Both the position numbers and the translations under genes were made by a program. Source: Takakia lepidozioides (lineage: Eukaryota > Streptophyta > Takakiopsida > Takakiales > Takakiaceae). From it: a DNA stretch of 64,000 nucleotides. Each line of letters starts with the position of its first letter. Positions within the stretch are counted from its first letter, which is position 1. Of this stretch, positions 11,161 to 20,404 are shown piece by piece. The stretch spans positions 14,508,001-14,572,000 of the forward strand of contig CM060733.1 of NCBI GenBank assembly GCA_030704615.1, given 5' to 3'. The notes beneath the pieces were generated by a model. That model was not told the DNA's origin and ran no database searches. It worked only from the letters and a program-made list of their open reading frames with translations.

Positions 11161-12503
11161 CCTGTTTCGCCGAAAGCCAGCTTGGCCTTCGTGGAAACAA
11201 CCTCTAGACTCCAGATCAACCTCGAGACGAGTACTTATAGCTCTGCAGAATGTCTTGCCAACAGCATTGAGGAGCGTGATGCCACGGTAGTTCCCCGGTT
11301 CTTCTCTGTCACCCTTCTTGTATAGATTGACAATGACCCCCTGTCGCCAGCGAAAGGGGATCATTTCAGTCTTCCAGATAAGGTTAAAGAGGAGAACTAG
11401 GGCCTCTATCATGGGATCGCCACCGTGCTTGATAAGCTCGTTGACAATACCATCAGGTCCACCGGCTTTATATCCATTTAAATGTTCAATTGCTTCCACA
11501 ATCTCAGAAGAACTAATGGGAGCGTTATAAGCCATTGAAATATACTCCAGTTCATCAGGGCTGTTTTGAATCATAGGAACAGTTTTTCCAACTGTGTCCC
11601 TCCATTCAGCAGAAGACCCCTCACTGTTAGACCTAGAAGTTCTGCCAAGGATACTGTAGTGAGTTTCAAAGGTTTTGACAATGTCAACCGATGAAGTCAC
11701 CACTGCACCTTTAGTAGTCTTCAGCGCTTGTACTTGCTGACCGTTTTTCGGCTTGTACAAACGTTGAAGGGCCAACCAGAATTTCTTGTCATTACCACCA
11801 TGGTGGTTTGAGTTTATTTCACTGTATAACTTGTCCCAGTATAATTTCTTCTGAGACCTAACAAGCTGATTGATATCTTTACGGAGCTGGTAGTACCTCG
11901 CCCACAATTCTCTGTTGGTTTTCAAATTGCAGCACTCTTTATAGAGGGCTCGTCTCTCAGCTATCTTGAGTTTAATCTCATTGGTCCACCAATTAACTGC
12001 TCTACCGCAGACAATTAGTTTCCTCCCAATGATCTTGTCAGCCACGGAGGAAACGAAACTCTCCCAAGAGTCCACTGCTCTTTCGACTTCATTTCTTGCG
12101 TTAACAGAGCGTGACTGAAGTTCTTGGAGCGATTGGACAAAATGAGGGAGAGCCTCTTGCAAGGCCTGGACGTACTCAGCCTTGACCTCCTCATTGTGGA
12201 ATTTTTCTATGCGCCACTTCCGAATCGAACGTTTCACAGATCTCTTGGTGGTGGGAAAACACCTTTTGATCTCAGTCCAAACCAGGAAGTGGTCAGAGGT
12301 ACCAATATCAGTTCTGTCGATCAACACATTGGCACACTGGGGGAACAAAATTTTGTCCATTATGATATAGTCCACAATGGAACGTTCCCCAGTTTGGGAT
12401 TTCTTACGAGTCCACTGCACTTGGTCACCTCTTGTCCTGTTATTCAAGGTCAAAAGCTGAAGCTCTTCTAGACAGTTAATTAACCGTCTGCCATTAGAAT
12501 TCA
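11068..12503 (-). pseudogene. LINE endonuclease end, linker and RT N-terminal part
   Basis: Continues the endonuclease in frame after the TAG. SIVDYIIM and the SDHFLVW motif (catalytic Asp/His) close the EEP domain. A basic linker and RT fingers follow, with AGGPDGI, IVNLYKKGD and YRGITLLN, ending in GQAGFRRNRGC. Near 11130 the frame is lost and the RT continues in the ORF ending at 10272. Confidence 0.8.
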
Positions 12504-12504
12504 G

Positions 12505-13032
12505 CTAGTCCTCACCAAAAGGTCCAATGATATCGTCCTGATGGATCCCTTTGCCCACCCGGGCATTGAAGTCCCCCAATAGTACCACCTGACCTTTGGC
12601 AAGGAACGAAGCACAGTCCAGCTTTACATCTTCGAAGGCCTTGTCTGCGTCAGCACTAAGGGTCCCCTCTGTGGGCATGTAAACACAACCAACAAAGAGG
12701 TCCTTTGTACTCATGCCGCCCTTCAAATTCAGTTTTATCCAGATACTATGCTCGTACCTCAAACCCTTGTTGATAATTTCACAATTGTCAAACAAGAAAT
12801 CACGGACAAAGAATCCGACCCCTTTTTGACCGCGTTTGGCAGAGGCTGCCTTGAGAGTACACATCTTACCTGCCCATTTATAACCAATGACATCTCCAAC
12901 CAGTTTATCCGACGTTTCCCATGTTTCTTGCCCAGCACAGATATGAATATCATTAGTCCGAAGAACTTGTCCCACTTCAAGTTGTTTCCTTTGGTTGGTC
13001 AACCCTGAGAAGTTGAAAGTGGCCAGCCGCAA
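12505..13032 (-). pseudogene. LINE endonuclease (EEP/APE type), N-terminal part
   Basis: It starts with the typical LATFNFSGLTNQRK segment, followed by the metal-binding Glu of GQETWE and, later, GDFNARVG with its catalytic Asp/Asn. The frame stops at a TAG after FGED. Past the stop the same frame continues without a break (LNSNGRRLIN) into the rest of the endonuclease and the RT. It is therefore a single nonsense change in an otherwise continuous ORF. The function in the intact family is nicking of the target DNA for target-primed reverse transcription. Confidence 0.75.
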
Positions 13033-13981
13033 GCCAGCCCTTTGCGTGAATTGTTTGTCGTCTAGGTAGCTTGTGATTGCTCCTGTACGGCCAACCGTTC
13101 TGCAAAGGGGGGACAGTTACCCCATGTGTAGATTTTGCTCGTCTTGTGTAAACTTTGAGAATTGGTAAACCATTCAGGGTACCAAATCTTTCAGTTACAC
13201 GACGCACAGGCTCCGCACACATAGGGGCAGATTGTCCATCAGACTGCTTGGGGACAATTACCCCGTGTATAGATTTTGCTCGTCTTGTGTAGACTTTGAG
13301 GATTGGTAAACCATTTAGAGTACCAAATCCTTCAGTTACACGACGTTCAGGCTCTGCACACTTAGGGACAGATTGTCCATCTGACGGCTTGGGGACAATT
13401 ACCCCGTGTATAGAATTTGTTCGTCTTGTGTAAACCTTGAGGATTGGTAAACCATTCAGAGTACCAAATCCGTCAGATTCAGGACGTTCAGGTTCCGTAC
13501 ACTTAGGTGCATCTTGTCCTTCTGGCTGTTTGGATTCAACCTCATCCAGAGCATCAAACCGATTAGAAACTCTCAAGTTGAAGTTGTTGCCCTTGGTTGT
13601 CTTCCTAGAGCGCCCCATTGAATCACCAATGTCTAAGACCGCTCTCCAGCCAGTCAAGGGACGAACTTCTTTGAGATTGAATTGATGCGGGACTCTATTA
13701 GAAGCACTTTTGGTCATTGCAACCTTCAACGTACCCCTGTTATCAAGTCTCGAGATGGTACCATTAGCCATGAAATCCAAGCCTAAGCTAGAGCATGTAG
13801 TTTTAAAGGACACATCGTCCATCCTGGGATTCACCCCAAAAACTACACATGAAGCCCTAGATTTGGCATAAGTAACCAATTCCCAGGGATCACCCCGAGG
13901 AGTGTTGATGTTGATAGGAGCTAAATTTTTTATTGTTTTCGCAGGCCATAAGTTTAAGCACAGGAACCAACCCGAGCCCAA
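12977..13981 (-). CDS. LINE ORF1-like protein with internal repeats
   Basis: The 334-codon frame lies upstream of the endonuclease and overlaps its start by about 56 bases in another frame. The first half is not clearly assignable. The second half contains three tandem copies of a 47-codon (141-bp) unit with the core TLNGLPILKVYTRR followed by SIHGV or STHGV. The likely role is RNA binding or packaging, inferred only from position. No ATG opens the frame at its left end (the first codon is TTG), so the true start is unknown and the ORF may have begun upstream of 13981. Confidence 0.5.
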   Translation of the reverse strand: MGSGWFLCLNLWPAKTIKNLAPININTPRGDPWELVTYAKSRASCVVFGVNPRMDDVSFKTTCSSLGLDFMANGTISRLDNRGTLKVAMTKSASNRVPHQFNLKEVRPLTGWRAVLDIGDSMGRSRKTTKGNNFNLRVSNRFDALDEVESKQPEGQDAPKCTEPERPESDGFGTLNGLPILKVYTRRTNSIHGVIVPKPSDGQSVPKCAEPERRVTEGFGTLNGLPILKVYTRRAKSIHGVIVPKQSDGQSAPMCAEPVRRVTERFGTLNGLPILKVYTRRAKSTHGVTVPPLQNGWPYRSNHKLPRRQTIHAKGWLAAGHFQLLRVDQPKETT

Positions 13982-14312
13982 GTGCCGAGTATGCTAGACA
14001 GAGCATACAACTGCCCAATTTGGGCGGAGGGGCTGCCCCCAAGCGGTAGGAGTCCGCTTGTTACCATTCAGAGATCACACTCCAGGGAGTTGCAGGGAAT
14101 GGCCCGTGTAGGCATATTCTAAAGAGGGAAAGGCCCCAAGCTTTCCAACTAAATCCAATGCACTACCTTACCTGAAGCAAAGCGCTTCAGGTCGAAACAA
14201 ACAAGGACACGAGGTCACAAGGCCGGCATTTAGTCACAGAGACATTAATGTACTCCCGTTTCAAGTCCACCCAATGTCAATAGGCTTCCTAGAGGACAGG
14301 GAGATGGACGAA

Positions 14313-14361
14313 AGAGATTGTACTCATAAGACGGTGTTTGCCGTAGCCTTGTGGCCATTGA
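14313..14361 (-). repeat. LINE 3' tail fragment
   Basis: About 49 bases almost identical to the 3' tail of the LINE at 9448-9492 (GTACTCATAAGACG... through the TGTGGCCATTGA region), in the same orientation and with no attached coding sequence. Confidence 0.65.
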
Positions 14362-14748
14362 TGGACGAAAGAGAGAGGAAGAGACAGAAACAGAGACAGA
14401 GAACCAGGGGGTGGGTTGCTGATTCCTCTGTATGTCTTAGTTGTACCTTCCCTTAAGCATCTTGTTCTCCACTGTGGTGAGCCAGTCATGGGTGATAACC
14501 AGGTGACACTTATTGTCAAATTGCTACACTTACTCACAGTCAATCACAATCTGTTTGCAGGGATTTGAGTGTTGGTTGAAGAGACTCAGTGCCAATACTG
14601 ATGGTATTTGCCTGAACATGCATATCCTATGAACTTATTTTTTCGCGACTGCCAACACGCTCACAGAGGCACTTGTCTGCGTGCAAACTCGACAGCCCGG
14701 TTGCAGGTTTATTTATTTTAGTTTGTATAGACCTACGTATACCACAAA

Positions 14749-15760
14749 TTACATGTATAGGGAAGGCATCCGCCCCTCACTCTGGGTTGTGTGCAAAAGT
14801 AGAGAGAGAATGTATTCAAAAGACTTTGTTTGCTGTAGCCTTGCGTCCATAGACCCTGCACCCTGTTTGGACGGAAATTTCATAGGGAAAATAGGCACTA
14901 CCTTTGTGAGGGGCTCACTCGAGTAGTCTGACTTACCTTGGTATAAACAATTAGTTTGGGCTTTCCAGATATCCTCTAGAAAGCCTTTCACACACGCATC
15001 AATCTGCTGTGTGTCAGCAGCCCAAAAGTTAGACCCCACAGGGCCAGGCCTTTAGGCTCAGCCTTGAGATTTTCAAAGTTGGTGAACAGAGGTGCAGGAA
15101 CCATATTCATGATGTTCTCGAAGAGGGCCACTCTCTGGTGAGAATACCCCGAACAATGTATCAGAAAATGAAAATTGTCTTCAGGTTCCCCGCACATCAG
15201 GCATCCTTTTCCTCTCTGCATCTGTTGATTGTTCGAAGGTAGGCTTCCCAACGGCCTGGGCTTTTGGCTCAGCCTCAAGATTTTCAAAGTCGGTAAACAG
15301 AGGTTCAAGAACAAATCCCTTGAGGGATGTGAAAAGGGTGTCTCTCTGGTGAGAGTACCTAGGACAATGAATCAGAAAGTGGACATTGTCTTCAGGTTGC
15401 ACACACAATGGGCATTTGCAATCCCCCTTTCCTCTCTGCATCTGTTTGCTGTTCAAAGGTAGGCTTCCTGCCCTGAGTTTAAAATTCAGAGTGGGTAAAC
15501 CCCTGAGGTCATCCATGAGGGCCTCACCCATGTCACAGACTGGAAACAAGTTCAGGGAAGTTTTCTGCCTAACTTCATGTTCATCAGACAATTTCCTGGC
15601 AACAGACATGGCTTTGGACACTACATCCTGTAAGTCAGATTTATCCAGCAGGGTCAAGACTTGGGGACTTCGATTCAGATCCTTGAAAGTCTCTTCTACC
15701 CTCTTCCTCCAGGACTTGCCTGTTTTTCAGGGCGATCCTGCTTCCAAGTTATAGAGTCAA
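14749..15760 (-). pseudogene. Two nested LINE 3' fragments
   Basis: From 15760 to 15250 the minus strand encodes the LINE C-terminal region (SLNLFPVCDMGEA, CKCPLC...HFLIHC). At about 15240 it joins a second, partly overlapping copy that again encodes the CCHC knuckle (CLMCGEPEDNFHFLIHC) and runs on to the SFEYIL tail near 14809. The duplicated knuckle shows two 5'-truncated copies or a tandem duplication of the same family, not one element. Confidence 0.7.
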
Positions 15761-15774
15761 TTAACTTAGGATAT

Positions 15775-15985
15775 CTGATATTAGTCATACGTTGCAGCGG
15801 ATCCCACCATCTGACCTTGAATTCATTTCGTCTGGGAGGTTAAGGGAGGAATGTCGAGAATGTACTCATAAGACGTTGTTTGCCGTAGCCATGTGGCCAT
15901 TGACCCCGCACTCAGTTTGAGCGGAACACAAGGGACAGAAACTACCTTTGTCAGAGGCTGACGCCGGTAGTATGAGTTACCATTG
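15775..15985 (-). pseudogene. Further LINE 3' fragment at the left border of the PLE-like element
   Basis: The tail word GTACTCATAAGACG and the TTSYEYIL coding end occur again. The similarity to 9448-9570 stops within a few bases of the left repeat of the 8-kb element at 15991, so that element seems to have inserted into or beside this LINE copy. The matching right-hand LINE sequence is not found after 24045. Confidence 0.6.
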
Positions 15986-15990
15986 AGGAG

Positions 15991-17903
15991 AGAGAGAGAA
16001 GATATACATGTCATGTCAAGACATGGACAAGACCACTAAAGTCATTGTCATTGAAAGACAAAGCAACCCTTTACAGGGCATCATCTAACAACCCCTTTTA
16101 CCAACTCATTTGAACATCTTATAACTTTTCAGGGTATCTGAAAAAACAGGGTGGGAGGGCGGGATTCCTGGTCATTCATATCCTGAAAGCCCTATAAGTT
16201 GACATAAAGCATTCATTTTTTGTTGTTGACATGGGTCAAGCCTTACATAATCTAGTTCTTGAGCCATTCATCTTCCTAAAACAACATCCTGTGTAGGCGT
16301 GAAACTGATCTGTCAGTGCCAAGACACATGCAAGATTCATAAAGTAGAAGCGGGGCTAAGTTTTTATCAAGTATATGTAAGCCTGGATAATCATTCCAGG
16401 ACTTCAAGATCAAAACTCTGCCATAGTATAAGGTAGGAAGCGCACAACATCTACCAGCAAGCAGTTCTTGAAAACCAAAATACTGATGGGGTCAGGTCTG
16501 AAGGTGCTTCAGTGCCAAGTCATAAGCCAGATTTCTAACAAAACAAAACATAGGGCTGAGTACCCTTAAGTAGATATGGGCCTGAAGTGGTATTCCAGGG
16601 CCTCATAACAAGCTCTGCTAGTTAAAGAAATGAACTCAGAAACCATTGTCCCCTATCATGCAATGAAATAGTGGTGATATAAGAGCCTTGAAGAATGTTT
16701 GTTATCACAAGGTCTATCTTCTGATCCATCAGAGCCAGGCCATGGTGTTTCATTTCAGAGCTTAGTTTCCATGCTGCCAAGCTATAGTCGCAGCCATGTA
16801 CCTTTGTTAAAAACATCCAGAGCTTTCAACAGAGATTTTGTTTTCTATGAAGTCCCTTGTGTGTCTTAACTCCAAAATGTATAAAAGTGGTTATCAAGAA
16901 CCAAAAACAGGGATAAGGAGTAAGAAGGTGATCCTCATTAGAGCAGACTTGAAGCCGATTTGAGGCAGCAAGATGGCAGATTTGAAACAACAGTTGGTAT
17001 CAGCAACTTCAGGCGGTAGCAGCAATCCCTTATGCATGAATCAGACTCTGCAAGCTTCAATAATTCAAGACAAGTGAAGACCCTCACCTGTGCCCGTCCC
17101 AAAAACCACCACATAGAGATGTGTGTTAGTGAGGATGCATCAGGTGAGTGGCAGGTTTTCACAGTTGCTATCCATGTCAGTGTTGAATTCCAAAGCATGT
17201 ACAAATCGTAATCCAAGCAAGGGTACACTCAAAAGAAACCTTGAGCGTTTGCGGTATGCCCTGCGCCATGGCATCCAGTAGATGTCTCCAGCAGAACGCA
17301 ATCAAAGTAGATAGAGATCAGCTCATACAGAAAGAGAGCAACATGTAATCTGTGGCTAAGTAGGGGTGGAGTACTTCCCAACGAGGAGTAAGAGCGCCGC
17401 TGCGAATTTAACAGAATCATAAATTTCTGAGCAGAGCGATCACTGCAATGTCGACTGCCAGAGAAGAATCTGTCTATCTGCCATTGCGCATCCCAAAAGC
17501 CAGCCATCACGAGTACCATGTAGCCGCAAGGGAGCAGGTTTACACGGCGCATCATCAAGGATCATAGAAGCACGAGTTCAGTGCTGTGAAATATGTCGGC
17601 CCGTTTAGGGCATATCTTCCCGATTTTTCATCCAGGGTGGATGAAAAATCACATTTTTAAGAGATGCACTTTGTTAATGGATGATATCCCATAAAAAGGT
17701 ATCTTAGGGTTACGGTATAGGCTTAGGTTTAGTAACTGCCATCATTAATGATGGTACAGATTACTACCTCTTGGATTTTTAGAATAGGTCACCAGTATTC
17801 ATGTATTTCATCCAGTTTAGATGAAAGAAGCAAATAGTAAATATCAGGGCCAAATGAAATCCAAAAAGTTATAGAGGGAGAGGGAGAGAGGGAGAGAGAG
17901 GGA
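15991..17903 (-). repeat. Long terminal direct repeat, downstream copy
   Basis: Matches 22132-24045 base for base except for one indel and a G/T change near 17890. It contains a 109-codon and a 96-codon minus-strand frame separated by one TGA, a TATAAAA word on the plus strand at about 16879, and a degenerate TTTAGGG-like stretch at 17704-17732. It does not have the TG...CA ends of ordinary LTRs. Confidence 0.9.
16938..17558 (-). other. 206-codon frame with internal TGA in the terminal repeat
   Basis: Codons 17558-17229 and 17228-16938 are in the same frame and separated by a single TGA. The identical arrangement occurs in the other repeat at 23700-23080. I recognise no domain. GIY-YIG residues were looked for and not convincingly found. 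It may be chance, or a coding segment read across the stop or spliced to the internal ORFs. Confidence 0.25.
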
Positions 17904-17950
17904 CCCACCAGCCAATCCCCTGGCATGGCATAACCTTACGGAATGAGTGT

Positions 17951-17983
17951 GGTATGCACTCACCCCGTAAGGGAGTGCATACC
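17951..17983. other. Perfect 11-bp hairpin between the RT stop and the terminal repeat
   Basis: GGTATGCACTC (17951-17961) faces GAGTGCATACC (17973-17983) over an 11-base loop. On the sense (minus) strand it lies after the RT stop codon and just before the downstream repeat, a plausible place for a 3' processing or RT-recognition structure. Confidence 0.5.
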
Positions 17984-18164
17984 AGACCTCTTCTCATAAG
18001 GTTTCCCTCTTCCATGTAGTTCTATCATCGGATTATATTATCCAAGGGAGTAGAATCCTACATCCTCATTTCCTCGGCTCATGAATGAAACATTAGTATA
18101 AAAATGTGACATAGCAAAACTAGTATAGTATTACTAGCAAAGAACATAGAGTTCAATGGTATAC

Positions 18165-20387
18165 TTAGCTCTGGATAGGTTTTTGGAAAATACCTTTCAG
18201 TTTCTCAATAAGCTCATGTACAGGGAAGAACAAGCCAGGGAATGAGCCTTGTTCAAGGAACCTTGTCAAGATACGAGCAAGTTTCCTGGTCTTAAAACCA
18301 TTCCTCCCAAGAGTGTTAATCAGAATGCTGCATTCCTTCCAAGCCAAAACAGCATTGCTGGAAATGTATAGAATAGGCACAGCTTGTGAAATCACAATGT
18401 TGTAGGATTGATTCACAGGCCTATTGGATAAGAACTGGATATATTGAGTGTAAGAGAAAGGAAGTAGTCTTCTCTTGTCATATTTCTGGAAATAGAACTC
18501 ACCTGTGTCACTGTTTGAGACTGTAATCTGGATATTCATGAAACAAGCTTCCAACCCCACGTATTGGGAATCGGTTTTGGTACGTAGTAGCTCAGGTTTG
18601 ATCTCCACTACATTGAGTGGGTAGATCCACCAAGGGTTGTTGTTGCTTCTGTCTGCCTTTGGGTCCAGGAACAGCATTGCATCACCCACATTCAGCCAGC
18701 ATATATCATCAATGTATCTGAAGGCAGATTTAAACAAAGGCATGAGCTGGAATTGTCCCAAAGCTGCAAGCCTTAAGATGAATTTGATCTCGTAAGAAAG
18801 GAAGTACATGTTGGACCATAATGGTGAGCATGAAAAACCCATAGGTATTCCAGAAATCTGCTGCCACACACGGTCCCCTAAGGCAACAAAACAGTGTGAC
18901 ATAAGCCATTTGTGGAGCATAAGTAACTTGGCTTCAGAAAGCTCAATCCAAGTACCTGATTTCGGGGAGGACGTGCCCCACCTACTTTTCCGGAAAGTAC
19001 CGTTTTTGGCTGGAATCCATAGAGTATGACGTGCCCGGGGGTGAGACATATGGTGTTGCTGGAATGCAATCTTCACCACGTATTCAATGGCGTCCCCTAG
19101 GTTATCCTGACCTGTCAAAGGTATGTTCTCATAGCATTGTGTAATGTCAGCCACAAAGATGTTATGGACTTTTGCAGGCAGGTTTAGTGTAAAGTCAGTG
19201 ATGGAATCAATAATCCAATACATAGCAGTAGATACTTTGAAAAATTGCTCATAAGTATCCAGCCTTGTTTTGGTCCATTCTTTTACCAATGGTAGAAGAT
19301 CCATGGTAGCTCTTGTAAGGAGGCTAGCTAGTTCACTGAAAACACATTTGTGGGCATTGGTAATCCATCTGTATTTTTTCTTATGTAGCTTGTAGATTCC
19401 CATAATGTAAGGTAGTCTACAGGAGGGAACAGGTATCTCCGGAATCAAACTCTGTATTTCCACGGAAATGTTTCCTAGAACAAGGTCAGGTGGCAGCCAT
19501 ACCTCATCTTGCTTGCATGGTGTAAAGTCTTTACCCATCAATCTGTGGAATGCTTGGATTCTTACGTGCTTCACACACATAAAACATACATTGTTGTTAG
19601 CCTTGTCAAGACCAGAGAAATACAGGTGATTGAGAAGCCATGAAAGTTCGTCTTTTGCCTCTTTTACAGTAAGAGGATTGCGCTCATGGTGAGTGAAGTC
19701 ATACCTTCTTCTGCCGGCTTTTTGTTTCAGTCTATCCCAGCATGTGTTTTTTACCCATTGGTTGCAGGTTGCAGCCCAAGATTCACATGGGTCTATATGC
19801 AAAATTTCACAGGTTCTGTGGAAAGCCAAAGACACTTGTTCAACAACGTCTTTTAGTAAAGTACGTTTGAGAGGGATGTGATTCATACCTAGGCTGAATA
19901 ATTCTTTCAGCTTTGCGTGTTTAATAATGTTCAGGTCCATGGTACGTACGTGTTGCGTAGGTGTAGAACCAGACAGATGGAATTCTGATTTTGTATCCAC
20001 ATCCCGAAAATCATGAAACCTCTTGGCACTGTCACATAGACAATCTGGTGAGTGAATCAAGTCTTGCATAAAGCAAAAATCACGGAAAACAACAGCAGGC
20101 TGATAGTATTCAGAACTGCTTTGTTTATGATATGTCCATCCAAAAACTATCTCATCGATGAGAATAGCTAAGTCATTTTGCCCAAATTCCAGAAAGGCTT
20201 CTTTTATCAGGTTCTTAGGGTGTATCCACTCCATACCACGGTTTGGGTATAACATATGAATGAATCCCAAAGGAGCAGGTTTTGCTGCCTGTTTTATGAA
20301 TTTCCTGCCATGGGCATGAGTTTCAATTTGTTTGCAACCATCCTCAAAGACATATAACGCATCTGCACATACAGAGTAGAGGAACAT
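18165..20387 (-). CDS. Reverse transcriptase, Penelope-like, without visible endonuclease
   Basis: Intact 740-residue ORF starting at ATG 20387, with a stop three codons before the visible upstream frame extension. An HVRTMDLNIIKHAKLKELF segment near residues 146-164 resembles the conserved pre-RT motif of PLEs (H-V-T-G-D-L-type followed by K-L-L). Next come an LPYIMGIYKLHKKKYRWI segment (RT motif 1/2), motif A with Asp414 in VADITQCYENIPL, motif B as SGIPMGFSCSPLWSN, and motif C YIDD at 558-561. The thumb follows (YVGLEACFMNI, SNRPVNQ) and the protein ends about 180 residues after YIDD. There is no room for, or sign of, a C-terminal GIY-YIG domain, and the N-terminus shows none either. It is separated by 17 bases from the Gag-like ORF and lies in another frame. 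It could equally represent an unnamed RT lineage close to PLEs and telomerase. Confidence 0.75.
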   Translation of the reverse strand: MFLYSVCADALYVFEDGCKQIETHAHGRKFIKQAAKPAPLGFIHMLYPNRGMEWIHPKNLIKEAFLEFGQNDLAILIDEIVFGWTYHKQSSSEYYQPAVVFRDFCFMQDLIHSPDCLCDSAKRFHDFRDVDTKSEFHLSGSTPTQHVRTMDLNIIKHAKLKELFSLGMNHIPLKRTLLKDVVEQVSLAFHRTCEILHIDPCESWAATCNQWVKNTCWDRLKQKAGRRRYDFTHHERNPLTVKEAKDELSWLLNHLYFSGLDKANNNVCFMCVKHVRIQAFHRLMGKDFTPCKQDEVWLPPDLVLGNISVEIQSLIPEIPVPSCRLPYIMGIYKLHKKKYRWITNAHKCVFSELASLLTRATMDLLPLVKEWTKTRLDTYEQFFKVSTAMYWIIDSITDFTLNLPAKVHNIFVADITQCYENIPLTGQDNLGDAIEYVVKIAFQQHHMSHPRARHTLWIPAKNGTFRKSRWGTSSPKSGTWIELSEAKLLMLHKWLMSHCFVALGDRVWQQISGIPMGFSCSPLWSNMYFLSYEIKFILRLAALGQFQLMPLFKSAFRYIDDICWLNVGDAMLFLDPKADRSNNNPWWIYPLNVVEIKPELLRTKTDSQYVGLEACFMNIQITVSNSDTGEFYFQKYDKRRLLPFSYTQYIQFLSNRPVNQSYNIVISQAVPILYISSNAVLAWKECSILINTLGRNGFKTRKLARILTRFLEQGSFPGLFFPVHELIEKLKGIFQKPIQS

Positions 20388-20404
20388 ACCAAAAAATGAG
20401 ATTT

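Larger units (their letters stand above)
9448..13990 (-). mobile_element. Decayed non-LTR retrotransposon (LINE)
   Basis: Read on the minus strand, the order is ORF1-like protein, apurinic-type endonuclease, reverse transcriptase and C-terminal Cys/His knuckle, which is the standard LINE layout. The coding region is broken by one in-frame TAG and at least three frameshifts (near 11130, 10290 and 9820), so this copy cannot be autonomous. The 3' end carries a tail sequence (plus-strand word GTACTCATAAGACG at about 9452) that recurs at 14318, 14812 and 15860. I see no A tail or target duplication. Confidence 0.85.

Noticed and set aside
15991-17903. Hammerhead ribozyme in the terminal repeats, as reported for some PLEs
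   Set aside because: I looked by eye for the CTGANGA...GAAA core on both strands and found no convincing match. A covariance search would settle it.
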